From Sipunculus nudus (taxonomy: Eukaryota; Annelida; Sipuncula; Golfingiida; Sipunculidae), in the NCBI GenBank assembly GCA_026874595.1, contig CM049318.1:43320456-43384455 (forward strand): a stretch of 64,000 nucleotides of DNA, in the 5' to 3' direction. The first letter of the stretch is position 1. Every line of letters starts with the position of its first letter. The notes under the pieces are model-generated. The model was not told the DNA's origin. It saw nothing but the letters and a program-made list of their open reading frames with translations, and ran no database searches. This document shows, in pieces, positions 1 to 10,662 of this stretch. Position numbers and translations under genes: made by a program.

Positions 1-426
1 CAAGTACCGCATACAATACAAAATTGCTGTTTTTGTTTAACGTCATTTTGATGACTCACTTCCATCATATTTGTCTGGAAAAATAATAATCTACCGGCCT
101 TTGCGTACGATGCGCTCGGCTGGCGAAAATCTTCTTTAAGTACCAAAGTGTAATATGAAAGTCGGTGAACGTTCCTTCAGTTTCATAGCCCCCAAAGTTT
201 TGAATTCACTTCCCATTATACCAACTCTTGTATCATTTAAAACTAATTTCAAATCGTATCTCTTTCGGCAGCTTTTTGTAATTAACATGCATCATTTTTT
301 TTTTCTAGGGTCAGGCACGGGGATTTCCATGAAATTGTATGTGGGTATGTGTATGTGTGAATTGCGCTGAGAGTCCGTCCATCGGAGAATTGGCGCTATA
401 TAAATACCATATTATTATTATTATTA
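1..426 (+). mobile_element. 3' end of a CR1/L2-like LINE
   Basis: The segment carries the last part of a LINE reverse-transcriptase reading frame (see 140-283). It finishes with the phrase GGCGCTATATAAATACCAT followed by repeated ATT triplets to about 426. A short 3' microsatellite of this kind directly after a GCGCTATATAAATA-type motif is characteristic of CR1/L2-clade LINEs, which end in short tandem repeats rather than poly(A). The element enters from outside the window, so its 5' part is not visible. A family B element begins immediately downstream at 441. Confidence 0.75.
140..283 (+). pseudogene. C-terminal tail of CR1/L2-like LINE reverse transcriptase
   Basis: The translation contains GERSFSFIAPKVLNSLP and then SFKTNFKSYLF. 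This is the usual end of CR1/L2 ORF2 proteins, whose family pattern is G-x-R-S-F-x-x-x-A-P-x-x-W-N-S-L-P followed by F-K-x-x-L-K-x-x-L-F. The normally conserved tryptophan is leucine here. An in-frame stop lies just upstream at 137-139, and no palm or catalytic motifs are present in the window. The frame stays open to 370, but nothing after about residue 43 looks conserved. It is a 5'-truncated or decayed copy. What remains would be the extreme C-terminus of a protein that copies element RNA into DNA at the target site. Confidence 0.7.
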
Positions 427-753
427 AGATATATTATAGAACAAGGCCTACAGGCCTAATGCGAACCTGTGCAAAGTTTAGGAGTATGAATGGAGGTTTA
501 TTTTTAAAATTTAATATTGATCCTCTTAAGTCCTGCATATCTACCTTAGTCATTATGATTTCAGCAAAAATGAACGTTTCCGACCTGCAAGTTTCAGACT
601 TAGACATTTTAAAACCGGAATATGGGTAGTCGACAAGCCACCGTGTATCCGCAGAAATCCGAGTGGGACGGGTGAAATGAGGCATGGATTAAGTGGCAAG
701 GGGAATAGAGTGAGGTGTGTTGCATATTAGCATTGATGTGTGCACCTTAAACG

Positions 754-1600
754 TGAATGTAGGTGGTGCCACCTGTCATAAAATCGAGAAAGCTGTCCAG
801 GATGTATAAACCTGCCAAATTTTAGGTGGATAAGTGAAACAACTTCTGAGATATGAGTGATTTTATCCCAAGGCAGATGAATAGATGGACGCTGTACATA
901 AGTGGTTGCAGATGGCGCCACCAGTTTTGCCTATGATGAGGAGCTATGTGAGATCTATACACATGCAACATTTTGGCCCAATCGGTCAAACGGTTCCTAG
1001 ATATGAGCTTGGATGTCTGCAGAGTAAACCTGAATGTAGGTGGCGCCACCTGTCATAAAATCGAGAAAGCTGTCCATTGTATAAACCTGCAAAATGTCAG
1101 GTGGATAAGTCAAACCACTGCTGAGATATGAGTGATTTTATCCCAAGGCAGATGAACAGATGGACGCTGTGCAAAAGTGGTTGCAGGTGGCGCCACCATT
1201 TTTTGCCTATGATGAAGAGCTATGCGAGATCTATACACATGCAAAATTTTTGCCCAATCGGTCAAACGGTTCCCGTGATATGAGCTTGGATGTCTGCAGA
1301 GTAAATGTGAATGTAGGTGGCGCAACCTGTCATAAAATCGAGAAAGCTGTCCATTGTATAAACCTGCAAAATTTCAGGTGGAAAAGTCAAACCATTGCTG
1401 AGATACGAGTATTTAATCCCAAGGTAGATGAACAGATGGACGCTGTGCAAAAATGGTTGCAGGTGGCGCCACCATTTTTAGTGTATTTTGTAAAGCTATC
1501 AAAGGGCTACATTTGTGCAAAATTTTTAGCCTGATCGGTCTGACGGTTCCCGAGATATGTGGGTTTATGTGTGGAAACAGACGCACAAATGGACGCTTGG
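754..1600 (+). repeat. Tandem 278-bp units of family B with GGTGGCGCCACC palindromes
   Basis: The phrase GAATGTAGGTGG followed by CACCTGTCATAAAATCGAGA recurs at 754, 1032 and 1309, spacings of 278 and 277 bp. Each unit has two palindrome positions, one in a GTAGGTGG context and one in a TTGCAGGTGG context. Exact GGTGGCGCCACC occurs at 1039, 1186 and 1462, and one-mismatch forms at about 757, 911 and 1316. Related units recur at 41733-42430. Open frames across these units (for example 1160-1534) shift with the repeats and show no protein family signature. Confidence 0.8.
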
Positions 1601-1745
1601 CAGCGAGGAAAGGTCAGAGGTCAACCAAAAATGAGGGCGCAGAAGTTCACATGTAACCTCATGATAAACCTGATTCACTAAAAATGCAAACCAAGTTTTT
1701 TCAAACAGTTGAAAGATATAGTTCCAAATTATCTGGGAATTCTAC

Positions 1746-1810
1746 ATCTAGACATTGTGTCTAGACGTCTAGACGCTGTGTCTAGACGTCTAGACACATT
1801 GTCTAGACAC
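1746..1810. repeat. Palindrome cluster built on TCTAGACGTCTAGA
   Basis: Two exact copies of the 14-bp palindrome TCTAGACGTCTAGA lie at 1760-1773 and 1781-1794. They are flanked by further CTAGACA and TGTCTAG arms, so the whole 65 bp can fold on itself in several registers. It lies inside family B copy 1, between its tandem units and its 3' module. I did not see it in the other family B copies. Confidence 0.8.
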
Positions 1811-2740
1811 CCGCCAGAGCCACGTCAGTTGCCATGGTGATGTCTGGACCCCACCTGTTTGTACTGAGTGACCTCTTGACTTGGCTGCTGAAACTCAGGA
1901 AGTTGTCTAATCTGTTTTCAAACACAGAAAGTCTTTTTCAATTGGCTACAATGCTTTTTTAAAGCTGCATTACCCAATCTATTATTATAAAACTGGCAGA
2001 ACTCTACAATAGAATAATTTTTGTAAAGTTTACACCAATCAGCTTAACAGTTTCATCATAAATCAGTTTATAAGCTAGAAGAGTTTAAAATTTACATTTT
2101 CGCTTGTAAAAAAACACATCAATGTAGGTGGCGCCACCAATACCTCAATTTCAGATATGACATATGTGACAAATAAAATTTGGTGTTTATAGCTCTAGCC
2201 GTTTCTGAGATTTTAATTTAAGTGTGCTTTTTTGGACAGATGACTAAGTTCAACCTCCTGTAACTCAGCCAAAAATCTCCGAAATGGAACCATTCGAACA
2301 AACTTGAGAGAAATTGTTCCAGGGATCATTTCTCTGAAATATTGTGCAATTTGCCTGGACAGTTTCGGAGAAGAAGATTTGTAAAGCTTTTTAGCTTTTT
2401 CCTTATAGAATCTAAGAAAATGCAGTTAGAAAAAAATTAACAAAATCCGATATAGTTTTTCAGATGACTGATTATTTGCAAAATATTTGGTGATGCTAGC
2501 TCATGCCGTTTTTGAGTTAGCTATGGTTAACGTACAGACGACGCACGATAGACGACGGACGACGCCGCACCATCGCATAAGCTAACAGGTTCGCTAGAAA
2601 GGATACAACAGTCCAGGAAATATATGACTTACTAATACAGTGAAGTCTCGTTATAACGGGGTCCGAAATCAAACAGTTGTACGGACTTTTTTTCGCAATG
2701 CCTGCAGATATTGGCCTGATTTTTGGTGTGTGGGCATATA

Positions 2741-3003
2741 ATTGGAAAATTAAACAAGCCTTACCTGTGAGGTGAAGTTTGATTGAGATTCTACCTACTC
2801 ATCAGCAGCATCTGAGATTAAGCTCGATCGCGCATGCGCATAGGGATCATCATATTTTAACAGGAGAACCATGTGATAATTAGGCTAAATGTAGCAAGGG
2901 AGGGATACTGTGGTGGGCGCTTGATCTCAGATGCTGCTGATGAGTAGGTAGAATCTCAATCAAACTTCACCTTACAGGCAAGGCTTTTTTAATTTTCCAG
3001 TTC
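2741..3003. repeat. Inverted repeat pair at the recombinase end of the DIRS-like element
   Basis: The arm at 2741-2818 is the near-perfect reverse complement of 2927-3003. Both contain the string CTACCTACTCATCAGCAGCA or its complement. The arms are separated by about 108 bp. A third, direct and slightly altered copy of the core (TTCTACCTACTCATGCAGCA) follows at about 3001-3031. DIRS elements carry inverted terminal repeats and an internal complementary region used to form a circular intermediate; this cluster is a good candidate for that machinery. Confidence 0.75.
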
Positions 3004-3192
3004 TACCTACTCATGCAGCATCCTGAGATCAACCGAGACTTCATTGCTCACATGGTTCGACTCATAAAGAAACACAGGGTTCTACATAACATGTTTATTC
3101 ACAACACTCATAACTACATATGCATCTATTATGATTATTTGTAGTGCTACAACATGTTCTGTTTCCTCAACTATTCTATAAATACACTATGT

Positions 3193-4323
3193 TTACTGTT
3201 TCTCAGTGTTTCCTTTATCTAGTACCTTGGTGCCATAGGATTCCTCACATTTGAAAGGTTTCTCATAATATTTGCAAAAAGTACTTGTTTGTGACCATCC
3301 AACGGTTCTCAAAATCATGTCCAATGGAACATTCATGGCTTTGGCAGCACTAGCTGATGCTGACCTAGTACTGTGTGCTTTAAAGGTATTAGTATCTAAA
3401 CCAGCACTGCTCATAACATTCCTAATCCAACGAGCAAGACTTGCACCAGAAATAGCCTTGTGAGGCTTACAGTAACTAACAAAGAGTTTACTACTTGTTC
3501 TAATATTTTGTGTTCTGTTTAAATACTCCTTCAGGTAAGTCACCACACAAAGTCTGCGATCAACTGGGTAAGCAGGTAAAATAAGGTCTGGTTGTCGCTT
3601 ACCTGGTTTGGATGTTTTGACTAGTTCTGTTAGGTGGAATTTGATAGAAGACTTGCCAGTCGTCATATTGTTTACATCCATCAACAAGACTGACTGACAT
3701 CTGGTTCCAGTGTCTAACATACAAAGCATTGCTAATTTCTCACTCAAGCCCTTCAAAGTAATTTTGTTTGCAGGTGACTGAGTCTTTAGATAATTAAGCA
3801 CAATACTGACATCCCACGTTTCAGAATAGTGAGGCATGCTAGGCCGAGACTGATAAACTGCTTTGATAAATCTTTGGATTAAGGGGTGATTACCAACTGT
3901 TTGTGAACTGTCAGCCAGTATAAGGACAGCTGATAAGGCTGATCTGGCTGTGTTCAGAGCTGAATATCTTAATCCAGAGTCAAATAGTAATGTTAAAAAG
4001 TTGAGCACTTGAGCCACTATAGGTTCATTTGCATTAATTTGTTGTTTTTCACAAAAAAAATTCCCATTTTATAAGATAAACTTTGTACTGTCTTTTTGTA
4101 CCCAATCTCCATGAACCGAGGATAATTTCCTGGGCTCTAGGTGAGACACCCTGTTGTCTCTTCCGGACAAGAGACAGGCCATCATCCGCAACTTTGGCCA
4201 CAGCGGATGTATCGTCTCTGGGCTGGATGGAAGAGTGAGCAGCGACTTCATGTTAGGTAACTCCACTGGCTGGCTGATCAGTAGTTGGTACATGCGAGGC
4301 CACCATGGCTGTGTTGTCCACAT
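3193..4323 (-). pseudogene. DIRS-type tyrosine recombinase
   Basis: The protein would integrate the circular cDNA of the element. An open frame covers 4017-3193 and is in phase with a second open stretch reaching 4323. They are separated by one stop at 4069-4071. The upstream part has the DIRS phrase TIHPLWPKLRMMACLLSG. The catalytic part has an arginine in LDTGTRCQSVL, an HSTR (HxxR) box followed by SASASAAKAMNVPLDMIL, a GWSQTSTF segment and the terminal KYYEKP carrying the candidate nucleophilic tyrosine. All the core R, HxxR and Y positions expected of the family are therefore present. Starting at 4017 would omit the N-terminal core-binding region, so the true start lies upstream. The 3' end runs into the inverted repeats, as expected for DIRS. 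Confidence 0.85.
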
Positions 4324-5130
4324 TGGGACTATTAGTATTGCTGTTGCCTTGTCCTCCCTCAGTTTCTTCAGTACTTGTGTGATCAGACTGAAAGGTGGAA
4401 AAATCCAAAGAAATTTACCATGTCAGTTTAGGGTGAAAGCATTGAACGCCCAAGCCTCTGGGTCGGCCTTCCATGAAACATGGTTTCATTTGATAATTGA
4501 TCCTTGACGCAAACATATCAAATTCTGGTTTCCCCCAAATTTCAGTTAAATTTGTGAATATTGTGGCGTCTAACTTCCATTCTTTGCTATCATCAAATGT
4601 TCTACTGGCTTTATCTGCTTCAACATTTACAGAACCTGGGATATGCGTGGCCGTTAACCAAATATTCCTAACCTTGCACCAAATCCAAATGTCTCTGGTC
4701 AGTTTGTTACAGGTGAGTGAACGATTACAACCCATATTCTTTATGAATGAAACAGTGTGGTGTTGTCCATTTGCAAGAGGATATGTTTGTTTTCCATATT
4801 TGAGCAAAGTGAGCGAATTCCTAAATATGCAGCCTTTAATTCCAAATAATTAATATGAGCCAAAAGGTCTGCACCAGCCCATCGTCCTCCTGTAGTTGAG
4901 TGGCCAACAAGTGTTGCGCCCCAACCTTTGTTTGATGCATCTGTTTACAAAGTTAAATCAGGATTCCTGTTTTTTTATAGGTTTTGTATCTTCATGTGCA
5001 TGTTCAAGCCACCATTTCAAATCCATTTTGGCCTTGTTTGACAATTTCATGTTTGCATTGAAATCTCCCTGGTGTTGCTTTAATGCCATGCTCTTTTCTA
5101 TGTCAAGTTGAGTTTTAGCCAAATGTTCTA
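4324..5130 (-). pseudogene. DIRS RNase H and adjoining methylase-like segment
   Basis: Downstream of the RT, the minus strand reads an ASNKGWGATLVG block, an ELKAAYLG block containing the RNase H glutamate, a QMDNTT block, then WLTATHIPGSVNVEADKASR with the final aspartate. After this comes PEFDMFASRINYQ, which resembles the adenine-methylase-like segment reported in DIRS elements, and then IFPPFSLITQVLKKL leading into the recombinase. The RNase H removes the RNA strand after reverse transcription. The region is interrupted by at least one stop and one frameshift around 4410-4440 and by another break near 4760-4800. The methylase-like assignment rests only on motif resemblance. Confidence 0.75.
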
Positions 5131-5985
5131 TTTTCTCTTTTTTTATCCGTGTTTACAGTTATAGTCATGTCAGTGGAATTTAATACAAACCCCAAATGTT
5201 CAATTATCTGGGTAGGTATTGTGACAGATTTCTTCTTGTTTATATAAAAACCTAACCTTGTAGTAAATCCATAGTGGCAGTCACATTTCTATGACATTCG
5301 TCATAGGAGTCAGCTGTCAAGTAAATGTCATCTAGATAACTGCTAGATATATAGCCTTGTTTTCTAAGTGTGGCAAGAACTGGTTTCAAAATTTTCGAAA
5401 ATTGAAAGGGCGCTGCTGTGAATCCATTTGGGAGGCAGGTATACATGTATAATTTGTTATCAAAAGCAAATTTTAAAAATTTCTGGTAATTTTCCCGTAC
5501 CGTGTAGTAAGCATCATGAAAGGTCTATTGATGCCATAAAACAGCCTGGGGTCATTAAATTTGTGCATGTATGAATGCTTTCCATTTTAAAGTGTTTATA
5601 TTACACAGAAGTGTTAAGAGTTTTCAAATTGAGAATCATACAATATGTACCATCTTTTTCAGGTCTAAGAAATACTGGCGAAATATATTGACCCTCTTAC
5701 GGCTCACTCTAAACTATGACTCCTTTTTTGGAGTAATTTAGCAATTTCATTTCTTATCAGTTTTGACTCGGTTCGTGAAAATTATGATTTTGAGACACCT
5801 GTTTGTACTGGGTCAGACTCAAAATTAATGTCACAACCAGAAATTAATTTTAGGATATTTGGATCTTTTGTAATTTTAGTCCACTCACTGTAAAAGTTCT
5901 TTATATTTCCTGCTTGAATTGTTTGATCACTGTCACTTACAGTGCCAATATGTTTACCAGAATGATTTCTCACCTCTGATTTAGA
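5131..5985 (-). pseudogene. DIRS reverse transcriptase
   Basis: The N-terminal part has NIKNFYSEWTKITKDPNIL followed by LISGCDINF, a hallmark of DIRS-family RT proteins. Further along come ISPVFLRPEKDG, MILNLKTLN and HFKMESIHT. Then LPNGFTAAPFQFSKILKPVL is followed by SSSYLDDIYL, whose catalytic YLDD box maps to 5327-5338. Stops and frameshifts interrupt the middle (about 5450-5780), so no active enzyme can be made. The segment sits between gag (5991-6899) and RNase H in the expected order. Conservation is clear over the fingers and palm. Confidence 0.85.
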
Positions 5986-5990
5986 TGGCC

Positions 5991-6899
5991 CTAGTACAGG
6001 TGGCTGTCCCTGTGCGCACTGTAACTCCCTCTGCCCCTTGGCTTCTGGGATGGTCTGCCTCTGTAGCTCTGTTTGTTTCTGCCGCCTCCTCTGTGAAACT
6101 GAGCAGAGACAGGGCTTGGTGAGGCTGCAGTGTTTCTTGGGGCTAAAAAAGGAAATTTCCTTTTGTAGCCTCTCTGTGATCCACTGCCGTTTCGTTTCTC
6201 TTGAGTGCTGTTCAATTTTACGCTGTTAGTGACCTTATTAGACTCCTTTATCTGAGTGATTTGTTCACTGAGTTTATCGCCAAACAGCAGCGTTGAAATA
6301 GGTGCACTTTCGTGTTAAAGTTTCTTAAATTCAGGATTGATAGCCGACTTGAACAAGAACCTCCTTCTGGTGTCCAGTTCATGCGAGGCATTTGCTATCA
6401 GTGCAATCGCCTCAGAGACCGCCTCTTTAGTTTGCAATGCACTTGGTACGGCGGATTTCCCACTTTCGGCAGAGATGAATTTGTCCATGAGCAAAACAAG
6501 CTTAGTCAAGCCGGCCATCATCGACTTCTGGACCATTTGTATCATGACGTCTCCCGTCTTGACTTCCCTCCTAGCGTTGTTAAAGATTTCGGGATTAACG
6601 CGCACCAAGTCCAATCGAGGACAGTTTCCCGGAGGTTGCCATTTCTCGATGGTTGCCTCCCGGTCATCTTTCGCCATCCCCGCTTGCAGAAATTCTGTGA
6701 CAGTTTTCGCGAATAAAGGGTTGATGTCAGGTGCTGACTTCTTTGATTTGTTGACGAATTGAGCTAGGAATCCAACGGCTCCGTTGTCACCATGGGCGCC
6801 GCCATCTTTGTTTTGACCCGTTACCGCTACGGGTAATGTACATGTACAGCCTTCTTTGGCCCTCAGCTCATAGGCTGATGGGCTATTGTCATCACCCAA
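5991..6899 (-). pseudogene. DIRS gag-like protein, two frames
   Basis: A 194-residue frame starts at 6899 (MGDDNSPSAYELRAKEG) and ends at 6315. A second frame at 6215-5991 encodes a basic tail rich in Arg, Gly and Ser (RGGGRNKQSYRGRPSQKPRG), as expected for a nucleic-acid-binding region. The two parts are offset by a frameshift near 6230-6315. Position upstream of RT and the 'P-G-N-C-P-R-L-D-L-V-R-V-N' segment support a DIRS gag, although such proteins are poorly conserved. The role would be packaging element RNA. No zinc knuckle is visible. Confidence 0.65.
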
Positions 6900-7289
6900 G
6901 CTGTCCGTCTGTCTAGCCGTCCGTCTGTCTGTCCGGCGTCCGTTAACTTTAACTTTGTGAGCAGGATATCTCTAAAAGGATTCATCGTTGGAATTTTATT
7001 TCATAAGTGAAAATGTATATCCATAAAATCTCAGTCAAGTTTGAAGATGGGTGACCTTGGCCCATTTTTCTACATTTTAGAGCTGAAAAACACTCAGAAG
7101 CTTATATCTCAGGAACCATTATGTGGATTTTCACAAAACTTACTATGATCATTGAGACTGATGGTATGTACGTGCTGCACAATTTTGGTGATGCCACCAG
7201 CAATTTCTGTTTTTTTTTAATCAATTTTTATCGGATTTTTCAGTTTTGGCCTTGTGAGCGGTATATGTTAATTTTTTTGCATACCTATT
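6900..7289. repeat. Unclassified repeat fragment starting with a TGTCCGTC run
   Basis: It begins with a run of TGTCCGTCTGTC and CCGTC motifs. These resemble the complement of the GACGGACGACGGAC strings near the 3' ends of families A and B. After that comes AT-rich sequence with phrases such as GGAACCATTATGTGGATTTT. No coding sequence and no clear ends were found. It may be a different HINE-like family lying next to, or cut by, the DIRS element. Confidence 0.4.
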
Positions 7290-9250
7290 TTAATATGTAT
7301 GTCACTTAGGTAAACAAGGTAAAAACAGGTAAATCTGTACTACCTGTATTTCCGCTCTCATTCTGTTCAGAAATTTGATCAAAAAAAGGAAACAAGGATT
7401 TTTTTAACTTTAAGGTAATTATTAATTAAAGGTAAATGATTTGGTTTAACTAAGGAAAGGAAATCACAAACGAACAAGAATGTGGAAATAAAATTGGATT
7501 TTACTGTGGAAATGAAATATTTTCCATTGAAATGCTTGCTGACCCAAGAAACGTATTCTATCACTCTGTTAACTTCTAACACATATGTTTACCTGTGCAG
7601 GTAAGTAAAGGTAAATACTTTTTTCTGAATGTGTTCACAAACACTTGTTCATCATTACAGTTACTATAAATGAATACTTTATTAATTGATTGTATAGTTC
7701 ACTTTTGATATAAGAACAGGTGCTATTAAGTACAGTAATTAAGTTACCTATTTGGATACCTTTGTTCTTCCACTGATCTTATAACCTTTGGTAGTGACAG
7801 AATCATGTTGAATAGTGGCAGAGAGGAATATGGATGAACAAATGTCAACTATGTAAAAACATATTAAATATTGATTTTACATACACGTAAAATATAACTT
7901 TATAATTAGAGTTAATGTTACACATAAAAATATACTCACCTGTTCTGGTGAGTTCAGGTAAATTATTTTTTAAAGAAGAATATATTTATACGTCGTAACG
8001 GAGTCCAACAAAAAAGAAACTTAATTTTGTGTGCCATGTGTAAAATATATGAATTACAGGTACTAATTGAACTGTTTATTGGGTTACCTGAAGTGATACC
8101 TTTGATCTTAAAGAGATTTAATTACCTTTGCAAGTACAGAATATAATTATAAAGACAACTTTTCAGTTGTTGAAGCAGTCAAAACAATATGCAGAAACTA
8201 TCTTTAAATCAACTGCACAGCCACGACACTTGCATATTTCAATTTTGGCAATTACTATCTGTAAAAAATATACTCGCCAGCACAGGTAAGTACAGATAAA
8301 TAAAGGTAAATTCTCGTTTTTTTTTTTATTTAAATCATATATTTATACTTTGTATAAGTAGCCTTGCCTGGGCTTTAGTGTATTTACGTTTACTACTAAA
8401 ATGCTTAAAATAAAACCTCTCCCATAAACCGATAGACGTAACTCAGTACCAGCTCATATCACTAAAGCCTTGTAAAGTCCGTATGGTGAATCCCTGATAT
8501 TTGCATAATAGGGCATCACAAGGCTCCTGACGATTCCCCTGACATTCGCATATCAGGCCGTTACGCCTCCTGTGAATGACATCGTTGCTATGAGGACGTT
8601 TGCAGTGGTCGACAACGGCAATACACAGCTCAACCCGCTTGGTAACATTCACACTGAAATCTTTTTTTTTTTTTTTTTTTTTTCAGAAAGTCCATACATG
8701 GACCTCCATGTCCTATGTTATATCTCTGCTGTCGAACACTACGGTCCATGGGCAGAGAGTGGTAATTAGTTTAAGAGGTAGCCAAGAGGTGGCGGTAGCG
8801 ACTCTACAGTAAGAGAACGTTTGATTTCTCTGTCGGAGGCAACAATTAAGAGCCATTTCATTGACTGGGCCAGTCTAGTTATAGGGGACATCACCAAAAA
8901 AAATATATTTTTGTGCAATGTGCAAAAATATATGGATTATGGGTGCAAACTGTACTAATTATCTGGTTACCTGTAATATACCTTTTATCTCAAATCAATA
9001 TATTTTAACGTGCAGGCAAATCGCTGATGGAAGTATCTTAAAATAACAATCTGGAAAAATGTCTTCTCAGGTTGTTAACATTTCATGCAATAATTAGATG
9101 CTGTTTAGTTGGTCTGTCGCGTTTATGCTGCACAGGTAAAAATCCAGGTGCGACAGGTAAACAGGTGTGCACTTGGTACGATCAAAGATTAGCCTTAATA
9201 AAAACTGATATGTCCAAAACTTTCCCAACTGAAACAGTGCTAATGTATTT
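7290..9250. repeat. Degenerate tandem repeat, ~320-350 bp period, with clustered ACAGGTAAGT-like motifs
   Basis: Clusters of CAGGTAA-type motifs recur at about 7310-7345, 7590-7615, 7935-7965, 8270-8320 and 9130-9170. Each is followed by AT-rich sequence. A second landmark, a GTTACCTG string followed by a TACCTTT string, recurs around 7740, 8085 and 8970. Units are strongly diverged. The array is interrupted at about 8410-8885. No open frame here shows protein similarity. Confidence 0.6.
8410..8885. other. Unclassified insert with a 22-T run inside the degenerate repeat
   Basis: This stretch is less AT-rich than its surroundings and interrupts the repeat landmarks that resume at about 8912. 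It contains a run of 22 T at 8662-8683. I see no terminal repeats, target duplication or recognisable protein. It may be a decayed insertion whose oligo-T marks a retroposed sequence on the minus strand; that is inference. Confidence 0.35.
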
Positions 9251-9270
9251 AAATGCAGGAAAAAAAACAA

Positions 9271-10662
9271 GTGACCAATGGGTCATGACGCTCAGCCGAC
9301 TGGCATGTTGACAATATGTCCTTGCACAGCAACAAATTAAGATAATGTAGGTGGCATCATAGTTCATGCATATTAGCTGAAGTTCATCAACACCCATAAG
9401 CACATCAAATTTGATGGCAATCCATCCAGCTGCTCCTGAGGAATCTGGCAATTTATGTGTATTTTGCATTATTTCTGGGGCACTCAAACATGGCCTGTAA
9501 CTCAGATAATATAAGTCACAGTGACCTCAATTCAAGTTTCTGAGGAGAATTTTTGAGGAACTCTCAGGTTGTCAAGTATGAAGATTAAGGTCAAATTGTT
9601 ATGATTTGTGCCCTGCTTTGGTATCAAATTTTCAGTTATTCTGGGGGGGGGGGGGGGGGTACTTATAAGCCCCATAGCTTGGAAAATATGGGTAACAGAG
9701 ACCTAATTCCACATTTCCAAGAAGACTTTTCATGGACCTCCTGGGATGTCAAGTAAAAAGAATCTGTACCAATGGTTATGATTTGTGCACTGTTAAAGGA
9801 TGACCACATCTTTAAAGGTCTAAAAAACAGAAAAAAAATTTAAAAAATTAAAAAAAAACAGGTGGCGCCACCAGTCTGCAGAAACTGATGAAACATTCCA
9901 TGACCAATATCCATGCAAAGAATCATGATGACCAATGCATTAGTTGTTGAGATACTTGAGCTTTTGTATAAAATTTTACATTATTTTTGGGGATACTTCA
10001 GAGCCCCATAGCTCTGAGATTTTGGGTAACAGAGACCTAATTTTAGGTCTCCAAGGAGACTTTTTCATGGGCCTCCCTGCATATCAAGAAGGAAGATTCT
10101 AGGTCCAGTCATTATGATTTTTGCCCTGTTATCAGTTGACCGCATCTTTTAAGGTATCAAAAATAGAGAAAAAAAATCGTAAAAATTTGAAAAAAAATAC
10201 AGGTGGAGCCACCAGTCTGCAGAAACTGATGAAACACTCCATGGTCAAAATCAATGCAAAGATTCATGGTGATCAATGCATTAGTTGTTCAGATATTTGA
10301 GCTTTTGTGTCAAATTTTCCATTATTCTGGGGGATACTTCAGAGATTTTTCACGGGCCTCCCTGCATGTCAAGATAGAAGATTCTAGGTCCAGTTGTTAC
10401 GATTTGTGCCCTGTTATCAGATGACAGCATCTTTTAAGGTATCAAAAACAGAGGAAAAAAATAGTAAAAATCGAAAAAATACAGGTGGCGCCACCAGTCT
10501 GCAGAAACTGATGAAACACTACATGATCAATATCCATGCAAAGAATCATGGTGATCAATGCATTAGTTGTTCAGATACTTGAGCTTTTGTATCAAATTTT
10601 CTATTATTCTGGGGGATACTTCAGAGCTCTATATCTCTTAGGTTTTAGGTAACAGAGACCTA
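9271..10662 (+). mobile_element. HINE-like family A element, truncated, with tandem units
   Basis: The start GTGACCAATGGGTCATGACG followed by CTCAGCCGACT matches the 5' end seen at 33501 and 36024. The interior holds tandem units (about 290-335 bp) containing GGTAACAGAGACCTAAT, then an A-rich stretch, then GGTGGCGCCACCAGTCTGCA. Exact palindromes are at 9861 and 10484, with a one-mismatch copy at about 10202. A run of 17 G lies at 9643-9659. The element breaks off in mid-unit at about 10662, where Ngaro-like coding sequence begins, so no 3' terminus is present. Confidence 0.65.

Larger units (their letters stand above)
441..2606 (+). mobile_element. HINE-like non-autonomous element, family B, copy 1
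   Basis: The element starts ACAAGGCCTACAGGCCTAAT and ends CGCATAAGCTAACAGGTTCGCTAG. The same two ends bound the copy at 16681-23495, and the 5' end recurs at 62249. TAATGCGA near the 5' end and TCGCATAA near the 3' end form an asymmetric subterminal inverted repeat with one mismatch. The interior holds 278-bp tandem units and a final module (about 1965-2606) containing one GGTGGCGCCACC palindrome at 2127. No protein-coding capacity is seen. Subterminal inverted repeats plus a 3' CTRR-type end suggest a Helentron-associated element; that class assignment is inference. Confidence 0.6.
2640..6899 (-). mobile_element. DIRS-like tyrosine-recombinase retrotransposon, decayed but nearly complete
   Basis: Reading the minus strand from 6899 downward gives a gag-like protein, a reverse transcriptase with YLDD, an RNase H region, a segment with FDMFASR, and a tyrosine recombinase, followed by inverted repeats at 2741-3003. 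This order, with a recombinase in place of an integrase or endonuclease, defines the DIRS order of retroelements, which insert by recombination without target duplications. Several stops and frameshifts break the coding region. The exact outer ends were not determined. I favour DIRS over Ngaro because of the inverted rather than split direct repeats and because recombinase and RT/RH are most like DIRS proteins; the distinction is inference. Confidence 0.85.

Noticed and set aside
1160-1534. 124-codon frame across family B units
   Set aside because: Internal repetition in the protein simply mirrors the 278-bp DNA repeat, and related units elsewhere are frame-broken.
4154-4853. Plus-strand frames of 117 and 118 codons
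   Set aside because: Antisense to DIRS RNase H and recombinase sequence that is recognisable on the minus strand.
8662-8683. T22 run as a poly(A) tail of a processed pseudogene
   Set aside because: No protein-like sequence precedes it on the minus strand and no flanking target duplication was found, so I left it as an unclassified insert.
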